A stretch of 64,000 nucleotides of DNA, taken from NCBI GenBank assembly GCA_021789695.1, contig JAJYJH010000002.1, positions 1 through 64,000 of the forward strand. The letters run 5' to 3'. Made by a program: the position numbers and the translations under genes. Under the pieces are notes generated by a model. That model worked only from the letters and a program-made list of their open reading frames with translations. It ran no database searches and was not told the origin of the DNA. This DNA comes from a bacterium (lineage in GTDB: Bacteria; Elusimicrobiota; Elusimicrobia; Elusimicrobiales; UBA9959). This document shows, piece by piece, positions 45,566-52,807 of this stretch; the first letter of the stretch is position 1, and every line of letters begins with the position of its first letter.

Positions 45566-46237
45566 ATGAAACGAGCCTTTCCACTTCTCCTCGCCGTCTT
45601 CCTTTTCTCCGCCTGCGCCACCCAGACCTCGGTCATCAGCCGCGGTTACGACTGGGCGGACTTCAAGAGCGTCTGCGTGATGGCCTCGCCCGGCACGCCG
45701 GCCGTCCTGAACGGGATAGACTCGATCTTCGACAAATACCTTATCAGCAACGGCCTCTCCGTGATAGAGCGGGAAAGGATAAACGCGGTCCTCACCGAAC
45801 AGAAGATGTCGCTGGAAGGCCTCCTGAAGGGCGGCCAGAGAATAGACCCCGGAGTGCTTGGCGCCGACGCGATAATGGTAGTGCAGGTGCTCTTCTTCAA
45901 GCCCAACAAGAAGGAAACGGAGAGCATGCTTCTCACCGACGAGACCAGGACCCCGTTCCTGGCCAGGTCCACGGAAAGACTGCCCAACGGCAGGCTGGTC
46001 CAGAGGACGCGGAGGGAAGAGCGGGTCACCTACAGGACCCGCCACCGCAACGAGGTGGTGGGGGAATACTCCCAGATCTCGGTGACGGCGCGCCTGATAG
46101 ACATCAAGAACGGCGCAGTCGTCTGGGTGGACTCCGACGACGGCCGCGGCGACACCCCCCTGCAGGCGGTGGAGAACGCCGCCGCCACGATGATGGGGGA
46201 CTTCGCCAGGGACCTCCGTAAAGCCGGCGGCCGCTAA
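45566..46237 (+). CDS. CsgG/FlgO-like outer-membrane lipoprotein
   Basis: This 223-residue lipoprotein has a signal peptide and lipobox (LLAVFLFSAC, cysteine about residue 17). The mature part has YDWADFKSVCVMASPG, FDKYLISNGLSVIERERINA and VLGADAIMVVQVLFF, the pattern of CsgG-family and related periplasmic assembly lipoproteins, and ends with SVTARLIDIKNGAVVWVDSD and a final helix. A polar insertion (ETRTPFLARSTERLPNGR) in the middle is unusual. The ATG at 45566 follows AGGACCAGCC. A second, more distant FlgO/CsgG-like protein is encoded at 11583. Confidence 0.82.
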   Translation: MKRAFPLLLAVFLFSACATQTSVISRGYDWADFKSVCVMASPGTPAVLNGIDSIFDKYLISNGLSVIERERINAVLTEQKMSLEGLLKGGQRIDPGVLGADAIMVVQVLFFKPNKKETESMLLTDETRTPFLARSTERLPNGRLVQRTRREERVTYRTRHRNEVVGEYSQISVTARLIDIKNGAVVWVDSDDGRGDTPLQAVENAAATMMGDFARDLRKAGGR

Positions 46238-46251
46238 AACTCCCTCAGGGG

Positions 46252-46605
46252 CTACTTAACGTTCAGAACCTCGCCTATGGCCTTTTCGATGATATCCTTG
46301 GGCAGCGCGCCCATGGCCATCTGCGGTTTCCCGGACATCGGCACGAAGAGCATGCTCGGGATGCTCTGTATACCGAACGCCGCGGCCAGCGACTGCTCCG
46401 CGTCGGTATCCACCTTGTAGACGTCCAGTTTGCCGGCGTATTTTTCCGACAGTTCCTGCAGCACCGGCGAGACCATGCGGCACGGGCCGCACCAGTCCGC
46501 GTAGAAATCCACTATACACGGCTTGTCGCCGGAGAATTTCCACTCCGTGTTCTTCTCGAAGTCGAAGACCCTTGTCTTGAACGTTTCGGTGTCTATCTTC
46601 TGCAT
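46252..46605 (-). CDS. Thioredoxin
   Basis: This 117-residue protein is a thioredoxin fold with the active site ADWCGPCRMV, the preceding WKFSGDKPCIVDFYA strand, VYKVDTDAEQSLAAAFGIQ, the cis-proline in SIPSMLFV and a terminal helix. It is predicted to be cytoplasmic because there is no signal peptide. It lies 10 bp downstream of a DUF6132 gene on the same strand, a pairing that suggests a role in sulfur or redox chemistry (inference). Confidence 0.95.
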   Translation of the reverse strand: MQKIDTETFKTRVFDFEKNTEWKFSGDKPCIVDFYADWCGPCRMVSPVLQELSEKYAGKLDVYKVDTDAEQSLAAAFGIQSIPSMLFVPMSGKPQMAMGALPKDIIEKAIGEVLNVK

Positions 46606-46615
46606 TTTCCCTCCG

Positions 46616-46783
46616 TCAACGATTAAGCGCGAAAGCCAACCCCAGCGCGGCGCCCCAGATTACGCTGAGATAGGGGCTGCGCACTATAGGACAGGCCCCG
46701 GTGGAGCAGCCCACCAGCCTGTGCCAGAGATACCCCAGAACTCCCCCCGCCGCCGTCCACGCCGCGACTCCAATGCCCTGCAT
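46616..46783 (-). CDS. DUF6132-family small membrane protein
   Basis: This 55-residue protein has two glycine-rich membrane helices (GVAAWTAAGGVLGYLWH and LSVIWGAALGLAFAL) joined by LVGCSTGACPIVRSPY, the conserved two-cysteine loop of DUF6132. I start at the ATG at 46783, 7 nt after GGAG; the longer frame upstream adds no family sequence. The neighbouring thioredoxin gene is typical company. The cysteines may take part in thiol exchange (inference). Confidence 0.85.
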   Translation of the reverse strand: MQGIGVAAWTAAGGVLGYLWHRLVGCSTGACPIVRSPYLSVIWGAALGLAFALNR

Positions 46784-47074
46784 CAGCGCTCCTTCATATC
46801 CGCGAACTTGACCCGCACTGATTTGATGCGCTGCGCGCCCAAAGGTTACAGCCGGCAAAAAATATCCTTAGCGCGGCCCGACTTTCCTCCGGACTGGCCC
46901 GGGAGCCAGGAGACAGTTCCCCCCCCCCCGTTCAGCGCGGGGAAAGCGGCATAATGTCTTTACCTGGGGAGACAACAGGGGGAAATGCTTATGTTTGCCG
47001 CCGGGGGAAGAAAATGGCCGCTCGCTCTACAGCCGCCTCTTTCACGCATAGAGGGCCCCGGATCCAATCCCGCA
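46784..47074. other. Intergenic region, convergent, no clear gene
   Basis: This 291-bp region lies between the DUF6132 gene and the terminator at 47075. A run of ten C residues (46920-46929) stands out. On the plus strand an AGGGGGAA site precedes an ATG near 46986 and a 36-codon frame with no recognisable content; I do not annotate it as a gene. Confidence 0.35.
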
Positions 47075-47107
47075 AAGAAAAACCCCGGGGCGTGATGCCC
47101 CGGGGTT
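47075..47107 (-). terminator. Intrinsic terminator of the secreted protein gene
   Basis: AACCCCGGGGC and GCCCCGGGGTT (47081-47107) form a perfect 11-bp stem with a 5-nt loop. Read on the minus strand the stem is followed by TTTCTTTGC. It ends the transcript of the gene at 47128-47832. Confidence 0.85.
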
Positions 47108-47127
47108 CTGTCCTGGGATATCAGACG

Positions 47128-47832
47128 TTACTGTATCGCATAAGAAACCAGTTTAAGCGTCTCCCGGGCGGCCTCGCCGGCCACGTTCTCGTACACAAGA
47201 CCGATGCCGGGGGCATAATACCGCTCGGAGATGCCAGCATCCCCCCCGCCCAGTTCGGTAGTCACTTTGAGGCAGTTGGAGAAGTCGCCGGCAGGCACTC
47301 CGACCCTGGCGCTGAGCGACTCTATCGTGCTGCCGTTGGAGTCCTTGCGCCAGGTGCTGCCGACCCGCTCCGGCAGGGAGAACTCCATCCGGTCGCCGCC
47401 CAGCAGTCCGTTCACGGAATAAACACCGGACTGGTTGGCGTGCGCGCCATAGACCTCGTTATAGGACGTGCCGTTATAGTAGGTGGTCCGCATGAACGTG
47501 GCCGCGTTGTCCTTGGGGAAGTAACGCAACTGCTCCACTCTTATCGTCTTGGCGCCGGAAAACTCGCTGGACGTATACCTGTAGACCAGGACGAGGCGCT
47601 TGTTCAGCGGGAAATAATCGCTTTTGGACAAAGCGGACTGTTGTTCCTCCGCGACCGCGGCCGGAGCGGACACCGCAGGGACTGCCGGCAGCTCGGCCAC
47701 TACGTTTATCGACGGCGACAACTGCTTATCGGTGCGGGCAATAACGCGGCTCAGGACGCTGGTCTGAGCGAACGAGAGGGCCGGAATCAACAGAACCAAA
47801 GAAGATATAACGGACTTAACAGATTTACGCAT
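47128..47832 (-). CDS. Secreted protein, DUF3108/TapB-like
   Basis: This 234-residue protein has a signal peptide (SVISSLVLLIPALSFA, cleavage near residue 23), an alanine/proline linker (about 48-66) and a beta-rich domain starting SDYFPLNKRLVLVYRY. VGVPAGDFSNCLKV and RYYAPGIGLVYEN are typical of the DUF3108/TapB-like fold found in many periplasmic and lipoprotein-like proteins. It is lower in GC than its neighbours. A perfect palindrome overlaps its promoter at 47850-47868 and a strong terminator follows it. The role is unknown. Confidence 0.8.
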   Translation of the reverse strand: MRKSVKSVISSLVLLIPALSFAQTSVLSRVIARTDKQLSPSINVVAELPAVPAVSAPAAVAEEQQSALSKSDYFPLNKRLVLVYRYTSSEFSGAKTIRVEQLRYFPKDNAATFMRTTYYNGTSYNEVYGAHANQSGVYSVNGLLGGDRMEFSLPERVGSTWRKDSNGSTIESLSARVGVPAGDFSNCLKVTTELGGGDAGISERYYAPGIGLVYENVAGEAARETLKLVSYAIQ

Positions 47833-47849
47833 AGGAACAAGCCTCCGAA

Positions 47850-47868
47850 ATATAATTCTGAATTATAT
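47850..47868. promoter_or_regulatory. 19-bp perfect palindrome overlapping a -10 box
   Basis: ATATAATTC and GAATTATAT flank a single central base (47850-47868), 18 bp before the start codon of the gene at 47832. On the minus strand its first arm contains TATAAT, so a repressor bound here would block the promoter directly. The AT-rich site sits in a 276-bp spacer (47833-48108) with no gene. Confidence 0.6.
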
Positions 47869-48108
47869 TCCCGATACTTTGTGCTAAGTTCCTATGAGGT
47901 AGGTGGAAACTTAACGCGCCTTCCGAATACTTTGGAAGGACATCACCGCGGCAGGTAGTCTTAGGTCTTTAAGGATACCAGCACGGCTTGTAAGATACGG
48001 AAACTACGATGCAGCCTTACAACGACGACACTTAATTCTACCAAATCCAGGGGCCGGTTAACAACTCAACCCCTGGAACATCACCCGATCACCGGGCTCC
48101 TCCCCGGC

Positions 48109-49224
48109 TTAATTACCAAGCGTCGAGAGCTTCGTCCGAAGTTGAGCGGGCAGTTCCGGGTGGCGCGCCGCATAGCCCTGGAACCAGTCGTATATCTGCT
48201 GCACCGCGGCCTTCTGGGTTATGGTGCCGGCAGCCATCTCTTTGTAAAGCTGATTTTCCAACTTATCCTTGTCGTCAGACCCGCCGTTCATCCCGCGGGG
48301 CTGAGGCCAGAGATTATCCACGCTGCTGTCGCCGCCTATGCACAGCGGAATCAGGTGATCGAATTCGTAGCTGGACCAGTCAGACTGTGGCACATTATAT
48401 TCGGCGGCGACCTGCTGCTTCATCTGCAAGGTAACGTTCCTGTTGCAGTAAGCGATGTGCTCTGTATAGCGGTATTCTTTGAAGTTGGGGTCGCCGGGGG
48501 TGCACAGGTTGCCGGGGGTTACGCTCCAGTTGGGGACGGCCATGGGGGCCCGGGTGGCAGTAGAATCCACGCTGCGCTGCTGAAGATGCTGCACATAGCC
48601 CTGCAGGTAGGCGGAAATCTCCTGGAAGTAGGGGTCGCTGTAGCCCATCTGCATGGCTTCGGCGGCGGCCTTGTCTACGCTCCAGCCCTGCACGGTAACG
48701 CGGTAGGCGGCTACCACGGCTCCAGTACGGTCGTGGCCAAGATGGCAATGCACCAGGACAGGTTGATTGGCCGGGTCGTTAATGAAGGCCAACGCCTGGT
48801 CTATCTGGTCGTAGGAGGGCGACTGCTTGGTGGGCATCAGCATGTAGTTGAAGCCGATGCCGTCCTGCTGCGCCCAATTTGACTCCGAGGGGGTGTTGTC
48901 GTTGAGCTTGAGTATGCTCTTAATTCCTGCGGCTTCTATCTGGGCCATTCCGGCGTATGTCGGCTGCCCGGAGCGATAGAGCGCATCGCTTACCTTGGCG
49001 AAGTTGGGAAGCGCCGAAGCCGCGGCCTTATAGGCGGCATCAGGCACCGGAGCCGCGGCCGCCGGGATATCGGGGGCGGCCGTCTTAAGGTCGAACCCGG
49101 CAAGCGGGTTCTGCGCCCTGAGGCCTTCCATGGAGCCGGCGGATACGCGCGCCGGCTGGAACAAGAACGCGGCAGCGGCGAGGATGACACCGGCGAACAG
49201 CGTCTTTGAAATTCTATCGTTCAT
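48109..49224 (-). CDS. Secreted phosphatase fused to an HNH nuclease domain
   Basis: This 371-residue protein has a signal peptide (residues 1-29; VILAAAAFLFQPARVSA). A Siw14/DSP-type phosphatase domain (about 72-215) has PNFAKVSDALYRSGQP and the catalytic VHCHLGHDRTG (C160, R166). After a linker, a C-terminal HNH-like domain (about 235-345) has NLCTPGDPNFKEYRYTEHI, YCNRNVTLQMK and the active-site region YEFDHLIPLCIGGDSSVDNL (D289, H290, N304). The HNH part matches a known family of secreted or phage-like nucleases with LCTP...YCxRNV...DHxIPL..GG..NLWPQ. The phosphatase paralogue at 41402 lacks it. The fusion is unusual; both active sites look intact. The combined role (extracellular nucleic-acid use, toxin or biofilm processing) is inference. 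Confidence 0.9.
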   Translation of the reverse strand: MNDRISKTLFAGVILAAAAFLFQPARVSAGSMEGLRAQNPLAGFDLKTAAPDIPAAAAPVPDAAYKAAASALPNFAKVSDALYRSGQPTYAGMAQIEAAGIKSILKLNDNTPSESNWAQQDGIGFNYMLMPTKQSPSYDQIDQALAFINDPANQPVLVHCHLGHDRTGAVVAAYRVTVQGWSVDKAAAEAMQMGYSDPYFQEISAYLQGYVQHLQQRSVDSTATRAPMAVPNWSVTPGNLCTPGDPNFKEYRYTEHIAYCNRNVTLQMKQQVAAEYNVPQSDWSSYEFDHLIPLCIGGDSSVDNLWPQPRGMNGGSDDKDKLENQLYKEMAAGTITQKAAVQQIYDWFQGYAARHPELPAQLRTKLSTLGN

Positions 49225-49310
49225 AGCCCCTCCGTAGTGTGGAGGACACCAGCGCGGGACGCGGAGCGTCCCGGTTTAAGTGGATGTGGCCGCTAACGGC
49301 CGCGGACTGC
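49225..49310 (-). promoter_or_regulatory. Leader with two hairpins before the phosphatase-HNH gene
   Basis: On the minus strand the segment between the small secreted protein gene and the ATG at 49224 forms a GGCCGTTAGCGGCC hairpin (about 49279-49292), then ACATCCACTT, then a GGGACGC/GCGTCCC hairpin (about 49256-49272), and ends in GGAGGGG before the start. The order hairpin, CATCCAC, hairpin is the same as in the leader of the paralogous phosphatase at 42097, although this one has no terminal T-run. Confidence 0.4.
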
Positions 49311-49592
49311 TCAGGAAAGGACGGCGCCGGGCGGCGCCCTGGAAGTTTCGGAATACGTTTTTTCGGCGGAAACGGCCGTCAGCGGTTGAAGCCGCTCTAC
49401 CCGCAGGAAGACCAGGCCGGCGTCCACCCGCACGGCCGCGCCCACGGAGGTGCCTTGTATGTCGCTGCAGAGACTGCACGCGGCGTACGATCCGGCGGTA
49501 AGGACCGTACAATGCGCGTAAATATGGCCGGCAACGGCTAGCGCGGCGGCCATCAGCGTCAGCAACCCTAGTTTGCGGGCCAGGCTCTTCAT
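49311..49592 (-). CDS. Small secreted cysteine-containing protein
   Basis: This 93-residue protein begins with a signal peptide-like segment (LGLLTLMAAALAVAGHIYA). The mature part has three cysteines (AHCTVLTAG, AACSLCSDIQG) and a beta-strand-like AAVRVDAGLVFLRVERL. The ribosome site is weak. It lies 86 bp upstream of the phosphatase-HNH gene on the same strand. No family is recognised, and the C-terminus (SETSRAPPGAVLS) is disordered. Confidence 0.5.
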   Translation of the reverse strand: MKSLARKLGLLTLMAAALAVAGHIYAHCTVLTAGSYAACSLCSDIQGTSVGAAVRVDAGLVFLRVERLQPLTAVSAEKTYSETSRAPPGAVLS

Positions 49593-49715
49593 GGTCTTAC
49601 ATAGTCTACCCCGCCCCTGATTTTCGTCAAGACCCGGAAGGCCCAGCTACAAGTAGGCCTTTGGCCCCGGGTATCAATTTTTGTAAGATACGTGGGAAGG
49701 ACGGCGGGAGGGACC

Positions 49716-50303
49716 ATGAACGGACATACAGGCGGCAAAACAATACTAATCGGCCCGGGCCTCCTGCTGGCCTCGCTGCTCGCCGTCCCGGTCTTCTCCG
49801 GGCCTCCGGGACCTGTTAAACCGGGGGCGCAGGCCGTCATCACGCAGGCCGAGGCCGAAGCCATAGCCGTGGCCGTCAGCAAGCCGGCCGTCTACGTGGC
49901 CCGTTTCGGCTCGGCGTCAGCTATGGCGCGGGTAAAGCTGATCCGTCAGCTGCGGGAACGCTTCCCGCGCCGCGAGGCCCCGGACCGCGAGCTGGTGCGC
50001 GTCTGTATGCGCCTGACGCTGCGAGTCAACAACACGTGGCTGGAAACCATTTCAGGCCGCCGCGTTTACCCCGGCCAGGAGGATTTCGACCGCTTCGCGA
50101 ACGCCGCCCTGGCCGAGTTAAAAACGTACTACGGCCGGCTGGGCAAGGGGCATATCTGGGGCCCCGCGGACGACAAGGCCGCCGGGGACATCCTAGACCG
50201 CGAACTGCGCCGCGGCATCAACCGCCTCCCCGTCTACCGCGGCCGCGGCTGGCCGCCTGAGCCGCAGCCCTCCCCGGAAGAGCGGCAATACCTGGGCCAA
50301 TAG
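49716..50303 (+). CDS. Secreted protein of unknown function
   Basis: This 195-residue protein has an N-terminal signal or anchor segment (ILIGPGLLLASLLAVPVFSG), followed by a helical domain (ITQAEAEAIAVAVSKPAVYV through LRERFPRREAPDREL, then VCMRLTLRVNNTW) and a basic, proline-rich end. The ATG at 49716 follows GGCGGGAGGG. No family was recognised. It diverges from the small secreted protein gene and is followed by the tRNA-Gln terminator on the other strand. Confidence 0.65.
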   Translation: MNGHTGGKTILIGPGLLLASLLAVPVFSGPPGPVKPGAQAVITQAEAEAIAVAVSKPAVYVARFGSASAMARVKLIRQLRERFPRREAPDRELVRVCMRLTLRVNNTWLETISGRRVYPGQEDFDRFANAALAELKTYYGRLGKGHIWGPADDKAAGDILDRELRRGINRLPVYRGRGWPPEPQPSPEERQYLGQ

Positions 50304-50474
50304 CGGTCCGAAGGGCATGTCTATATCCCGCTGTGGTACCAGCACCGGCACGTAATACAGCGAGAATGTAAAAAAGTCTGTGTAAACGCCGATTTTCCCC
50401 CAGCCTGACCCTCCCTTCAAAAAAACACTGCCAGTTGGAAAATCGTCGCGGCCCAGTTCTGGATGGGCGACTAT

Positions 50475-50507
50475 ACAAAAAACCCTTTGACCTGTTGGCC
50501 AAAGGGT
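50475..50507 (-). terminator. Terminator of tRNA-Gln
   Basis: ACCCTTTG (50482-50489) pairs with CAAAGGGT (50500-50507). Read on the minus strand the stem is followed by TTTTTTG. It lies 14 bp beyond the tRNA-Gln end. Confidence 0.75.
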
Positions 50508-50520
50508 CTTCTGTTCAATC

Positions 50521-50594
50521 TGGCTCCGGGACTAGGATTCGAACCTAGACAAAGAGATTCAGAGTCTCTCGTGCTACCGTTACACCATCCCGGA
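50521..50594 (-). tRNA. tRNA-Gln (anticodon CTG)
   Basis: The minus strand folds as a 74-nt cloverleaf with encoded CCA. The acceptor stem is TCCGGGA/TCCCGGA, the D-arm contains GTGTAACGGTAGCAC, the anticodon stem AGAGA/TCTCT encloses CTCTGAA with anticodon CTG, and the T-arm is CTAGGTTCGAATCCTAG. The U1-A72 pair expected of glutamine tRNAs is present. Confidence 0.93.
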
Positions 50595-50647
50595 ATATAT
50601 TTGTTATTATATATTTTTCCTGAGATTTGTTCAAAACACGGGGGGGT

Positions 50648-51964
50648 ATGCACGGTTTCTGGGCGGAACTGGCCGTCATCGCGCTTATGCTCGTCTTCAA
50701 CGCCGCTTTCGCGGCTTACGAGATGGCGCTGGCCGCCGTGCCAAAGGCACACATAAGGCATCTAAAGGAGAAGAACGTCCCCGGGGCGGCCTCCGCCTGG
50801 TTCATGAAGGAGAAGCTGGAGGCCAGCTTCTCGCTGATACAACTGGGAATAACACTGGCCGGGGCGGCCGCGGCGGCCACCGGCGGCGCCGGGATAAACG
50901 AATACCTTGTCCCGGTCCTGAGCACGCGCTACGGGCTTACGGCCGGGGCGGCCGAGGCCGCCGGCATAGTACTGTTCGTGCTGCCGCTGACGACCGTCAC
51001 TATCGTCTTCGGGGAGCTGGTCCCGAAGGTTTTCGCGATGGAGAACAGGGAGTTAATCCTGCTGAACGCCTCACCGTTCTTCAGTGCCCTGCACACTCTC
51101 TTCTACCCGCTGCTGTTCGTTTTCGAACGCACCGTTAAGTCGGTCATGGGGGCCATCAACCTGCTGCTGCCTTCGGGACGCAGGCGGGGCGAGAAGGCCG
51201 CGCTGGCGGAGCTGCGCCACGCGGCGGCCCAGGCCCGGGACGAGAGCCTCATCGGGGGCATGCAGGAGCGCATCGTCAACGCTGCCGCGGAACTCGGCCT
51301 GCGGAAAGTGGAGGAGCTGCTAATTCCCCTTTCGGCTGTCTCCTCCATCCCGTCGGACATGAGCCTGACGCAGGCGCTGATAAGGGCGCACATGGACCTG
51401 CACACGCGCTTCCCGGTGACCAGGACGGACTGGAACGCGTCAGAGATAATCGGCTACCTGAACTTCAAGGACATAGTCAACGCGCTGAAGATGAAGGCAC
51501 GTTCGCCCGACGCGGCCGGCATAACCCGGCCCATAGAGAAGGTGCGCGCCGGCACGCCCGCACCGAAGGCCCTGGAGGAGATGATCTCGCGCGGAGTGCA
51601 TATGGCGCTGGTGACGGAAGGCGACGGCACGGCGCTGGGCCTGCTGACGCTCGAGGACCTTATCGGCCAGCTGGTGGGCGGCCCTATAAAGGACGAGTAC
51701 GACCGCCTGCCCCCCCACCTCTACACGGCAGGCGGCGGCCTGATTGCCGGAGGCGGAGCGGATATGGCCGAGGTGATGCGCAAGTTGGGACTGAAGCCAG
51801 ATGCAGGCAACGTCACTCTGGCCGCCTGGCTGGAGAGAAGCCTGGGCCGTCAGCCAAAGGGCAGCGAGAACTTAAGGATAGGGCAGTTGGAGATAATGGT
51901 GCGCAAGACGCGCCGGCATAAGGTCTCGGAGGCTTTTATCAGCAAGTCCCGCCTGGCTATTTAG
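50648..51964 (+). CDS. CNNM/CBS-domain protein (HlyC/CorC family)
   Basis: This 438-residue membrane protein has a DUF21/CNNM domain with three or four helices (AELAVIALMLVFNAAFAAYE, LGITLAGAAAAATGG, GIVLFVLPLTTVTIVFGELVPK), a CBS-pair region (IPLSAVSSIPSDMSLTQALI, FPVTRTDWNASEIIGYLNFK, HMALVTEGDGTALGLLTLED) and a C-terminal CorC_HlyC domain. FGELVPKVFAMEN is the hallmark of the CNNM family, whose members handle Mg2+ or Na+ efflux. The ATG at 50648 follows GGGGGGG. It lies just after the tRNA-Gln gene on the other strand. Confidence 0.93.
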   Translation: MHGFWAELAVIALMLVFNAAFAAYEMALAAVPKAHIRHLKEKNVPGAASAWFMKEKLEASFSLIQLGITLAGAAAAATGGAGINEYLVPVLSTRYGLTAGAAEAAGIVLFVLPLTTVTIVFGELVPKVFAMENRELILLNASPFFSALHTLFYPLLFVFERTVKSVMGAINLLLPSGRRRGEKAALAELRHAAAQARDESLIGGMQERIVNAAAELGLRKVEELLIPLSAVSSIPSDMSLTQALIRAHMDLHTRFPVTRTDWNASEIIGYLNFKDIVNALKMKARSPDAAGITRPIEKVRAGTPAPKALEEMISRGVHMALVTEGDGTALGLLTLEDLIGQLVGGPIKDEYDRLPPHLYTAGGGLIAGGGADMAEVMRKLGLKPDAGNVTLAAWLERSLGRQPKGSENLRIGQLEIMVRKTRRHKVSEAFISKSRLAI

Positions 51965-52046
51965 TAGAATATTCTGGTTCTTTATGCCGCGCGGGCCCGC
52001 GCTTGCTTACACGGCAAGCGGTCAGGCTCGCCGGCGAGGCCCAGGT

Positions 52047-52118
52047 CGGGGCATGGTGAAATGGTTCTCACGCGTGCTTTGGGAGCATGAGTTCTGGGTT
52101 CGATTCCCGGTGCCCCGA
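52047..52118 (+). tRNA. tRNA-Pro (anticodon TGG)
   Basis: This is a 72-nt cloverleaf without encoded CCA. The acceptor stem is CGGGGCA/TGCCCCG with discriminator A, the D-stem is GTGA/TCAC, and the anticodon stem CGTGC/GCATG encloses TTTGGGA with anticodon TGG. The T-arm contains GGGTTCGATTCCC. The C1-G72 pair and A73 fit a bacterial tRNA-Pro. Confidence 0.93.
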
Positions 52119-52170
52119 TAAAATTCCCTAAAGCCTCCTCATGCCACCGCCCGGCGCAAGGGCGCGGGCC

Positions 52171-52734
52171 CTATGACTTGCCCAGCAGGCCGGCCTTCAG
52201 AGCCTTGTCCGCCGGTTTCTTCCCCACCCAGACCCTGAAAAGCATATCGGCGAAATCCTTGCCCTCTATGCTCCCCGCTCCGGAGCCGTCTACCAGAACC
52301 TCGAGGCCGGCGCCTGGCCTGTAGACGAAACTCATCCGCCCGCCCTTCCTGACGTCGGGGATTAACTTCTCGAACCTCTCTATGCGGGCCTTCAGCGCCG
52401 GCATCGCGTCGCCCGCGTTGTTGGCGAAATCCTCGGCCAGCGCCTCCGCCACCGTCTTGCCGCCTACGGAACGCAGGAAGACCAGGTCCAGGCGCTTGAG
52501 CTGTTCGGAGGAAGCCACCTCCTCGCCGGCGGAGCAGGGCTTCTCCAGGTAAAGACCGGCTACGTAGACCTTGAAGAAGAACTTGGTGCGCAGGCCCATG
52601 CCGTTTAGGACCAGCGTCTTGCCGTCCAGTTGCACGGAGAGCGGCATAGCAACGCCCTTCAGGGTCCGCTGCCCCTCCGCGGCGGACAGCCAGAGGGGTA
52701 ATGACAGCAAGGTCAGCAAAGCCAGTTTTTTCAT
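52171..52734 (-). CDS. Secreted chalcone isomerase-like protein
   Basis: This 187-residue protein has a signal peptide (LALLTLLSLPLWLSAAEG) and a chalcone isomerase-like domain: VAMPLSVQLDGKTLVLNGMG, RTKFFFKVYVAGLYLEKP, RLDLVFLRSVGGKTVAEAL and SFVYRPGAGLEVLVDG. Bacterial members of this fold (PF16036) are periplasmic and not known to isomerise chalcones. A good AAGGAG site precedes the ATG. It diverges from the C39/NlpC gene. The catalytic residues of plant enzymes were not checked; the function is unknown. Confidence 0.88.
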   Translation of the reverse strand: MKKLALLTLLSLPLWLSAAEGQRTLKGVAMPLSVQLDGKTLVLNGMGLRTKFFFKVYVAGLYLEKPCSAGEEVASSEQLKRLDLVFLRSVGGKTVAEALAEDFANNAGDAMPALKARIERFEKLIPDVRKGGRMSFVYRPGAGLEVLVDGSGAGSIEGKDFADMLFRVWVGKKPADKALKAGLLGKS

Positions 52735-52807
52735 TTTTTCTCCTTATAACCGGAAGCGTAAATGGTATATATTCTAAAAAACCTTTTCAATTTGATACGA
52801 TAACCCC

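Noticed and set aside
46986-47096. A 36-codon plus-strand frame beginning MLMFAAGGRKWPLAL with a GGGGGAA site
   Set aside because: It runs into the terminator hairpin of the convergent gene and has no coding support beyond the site.
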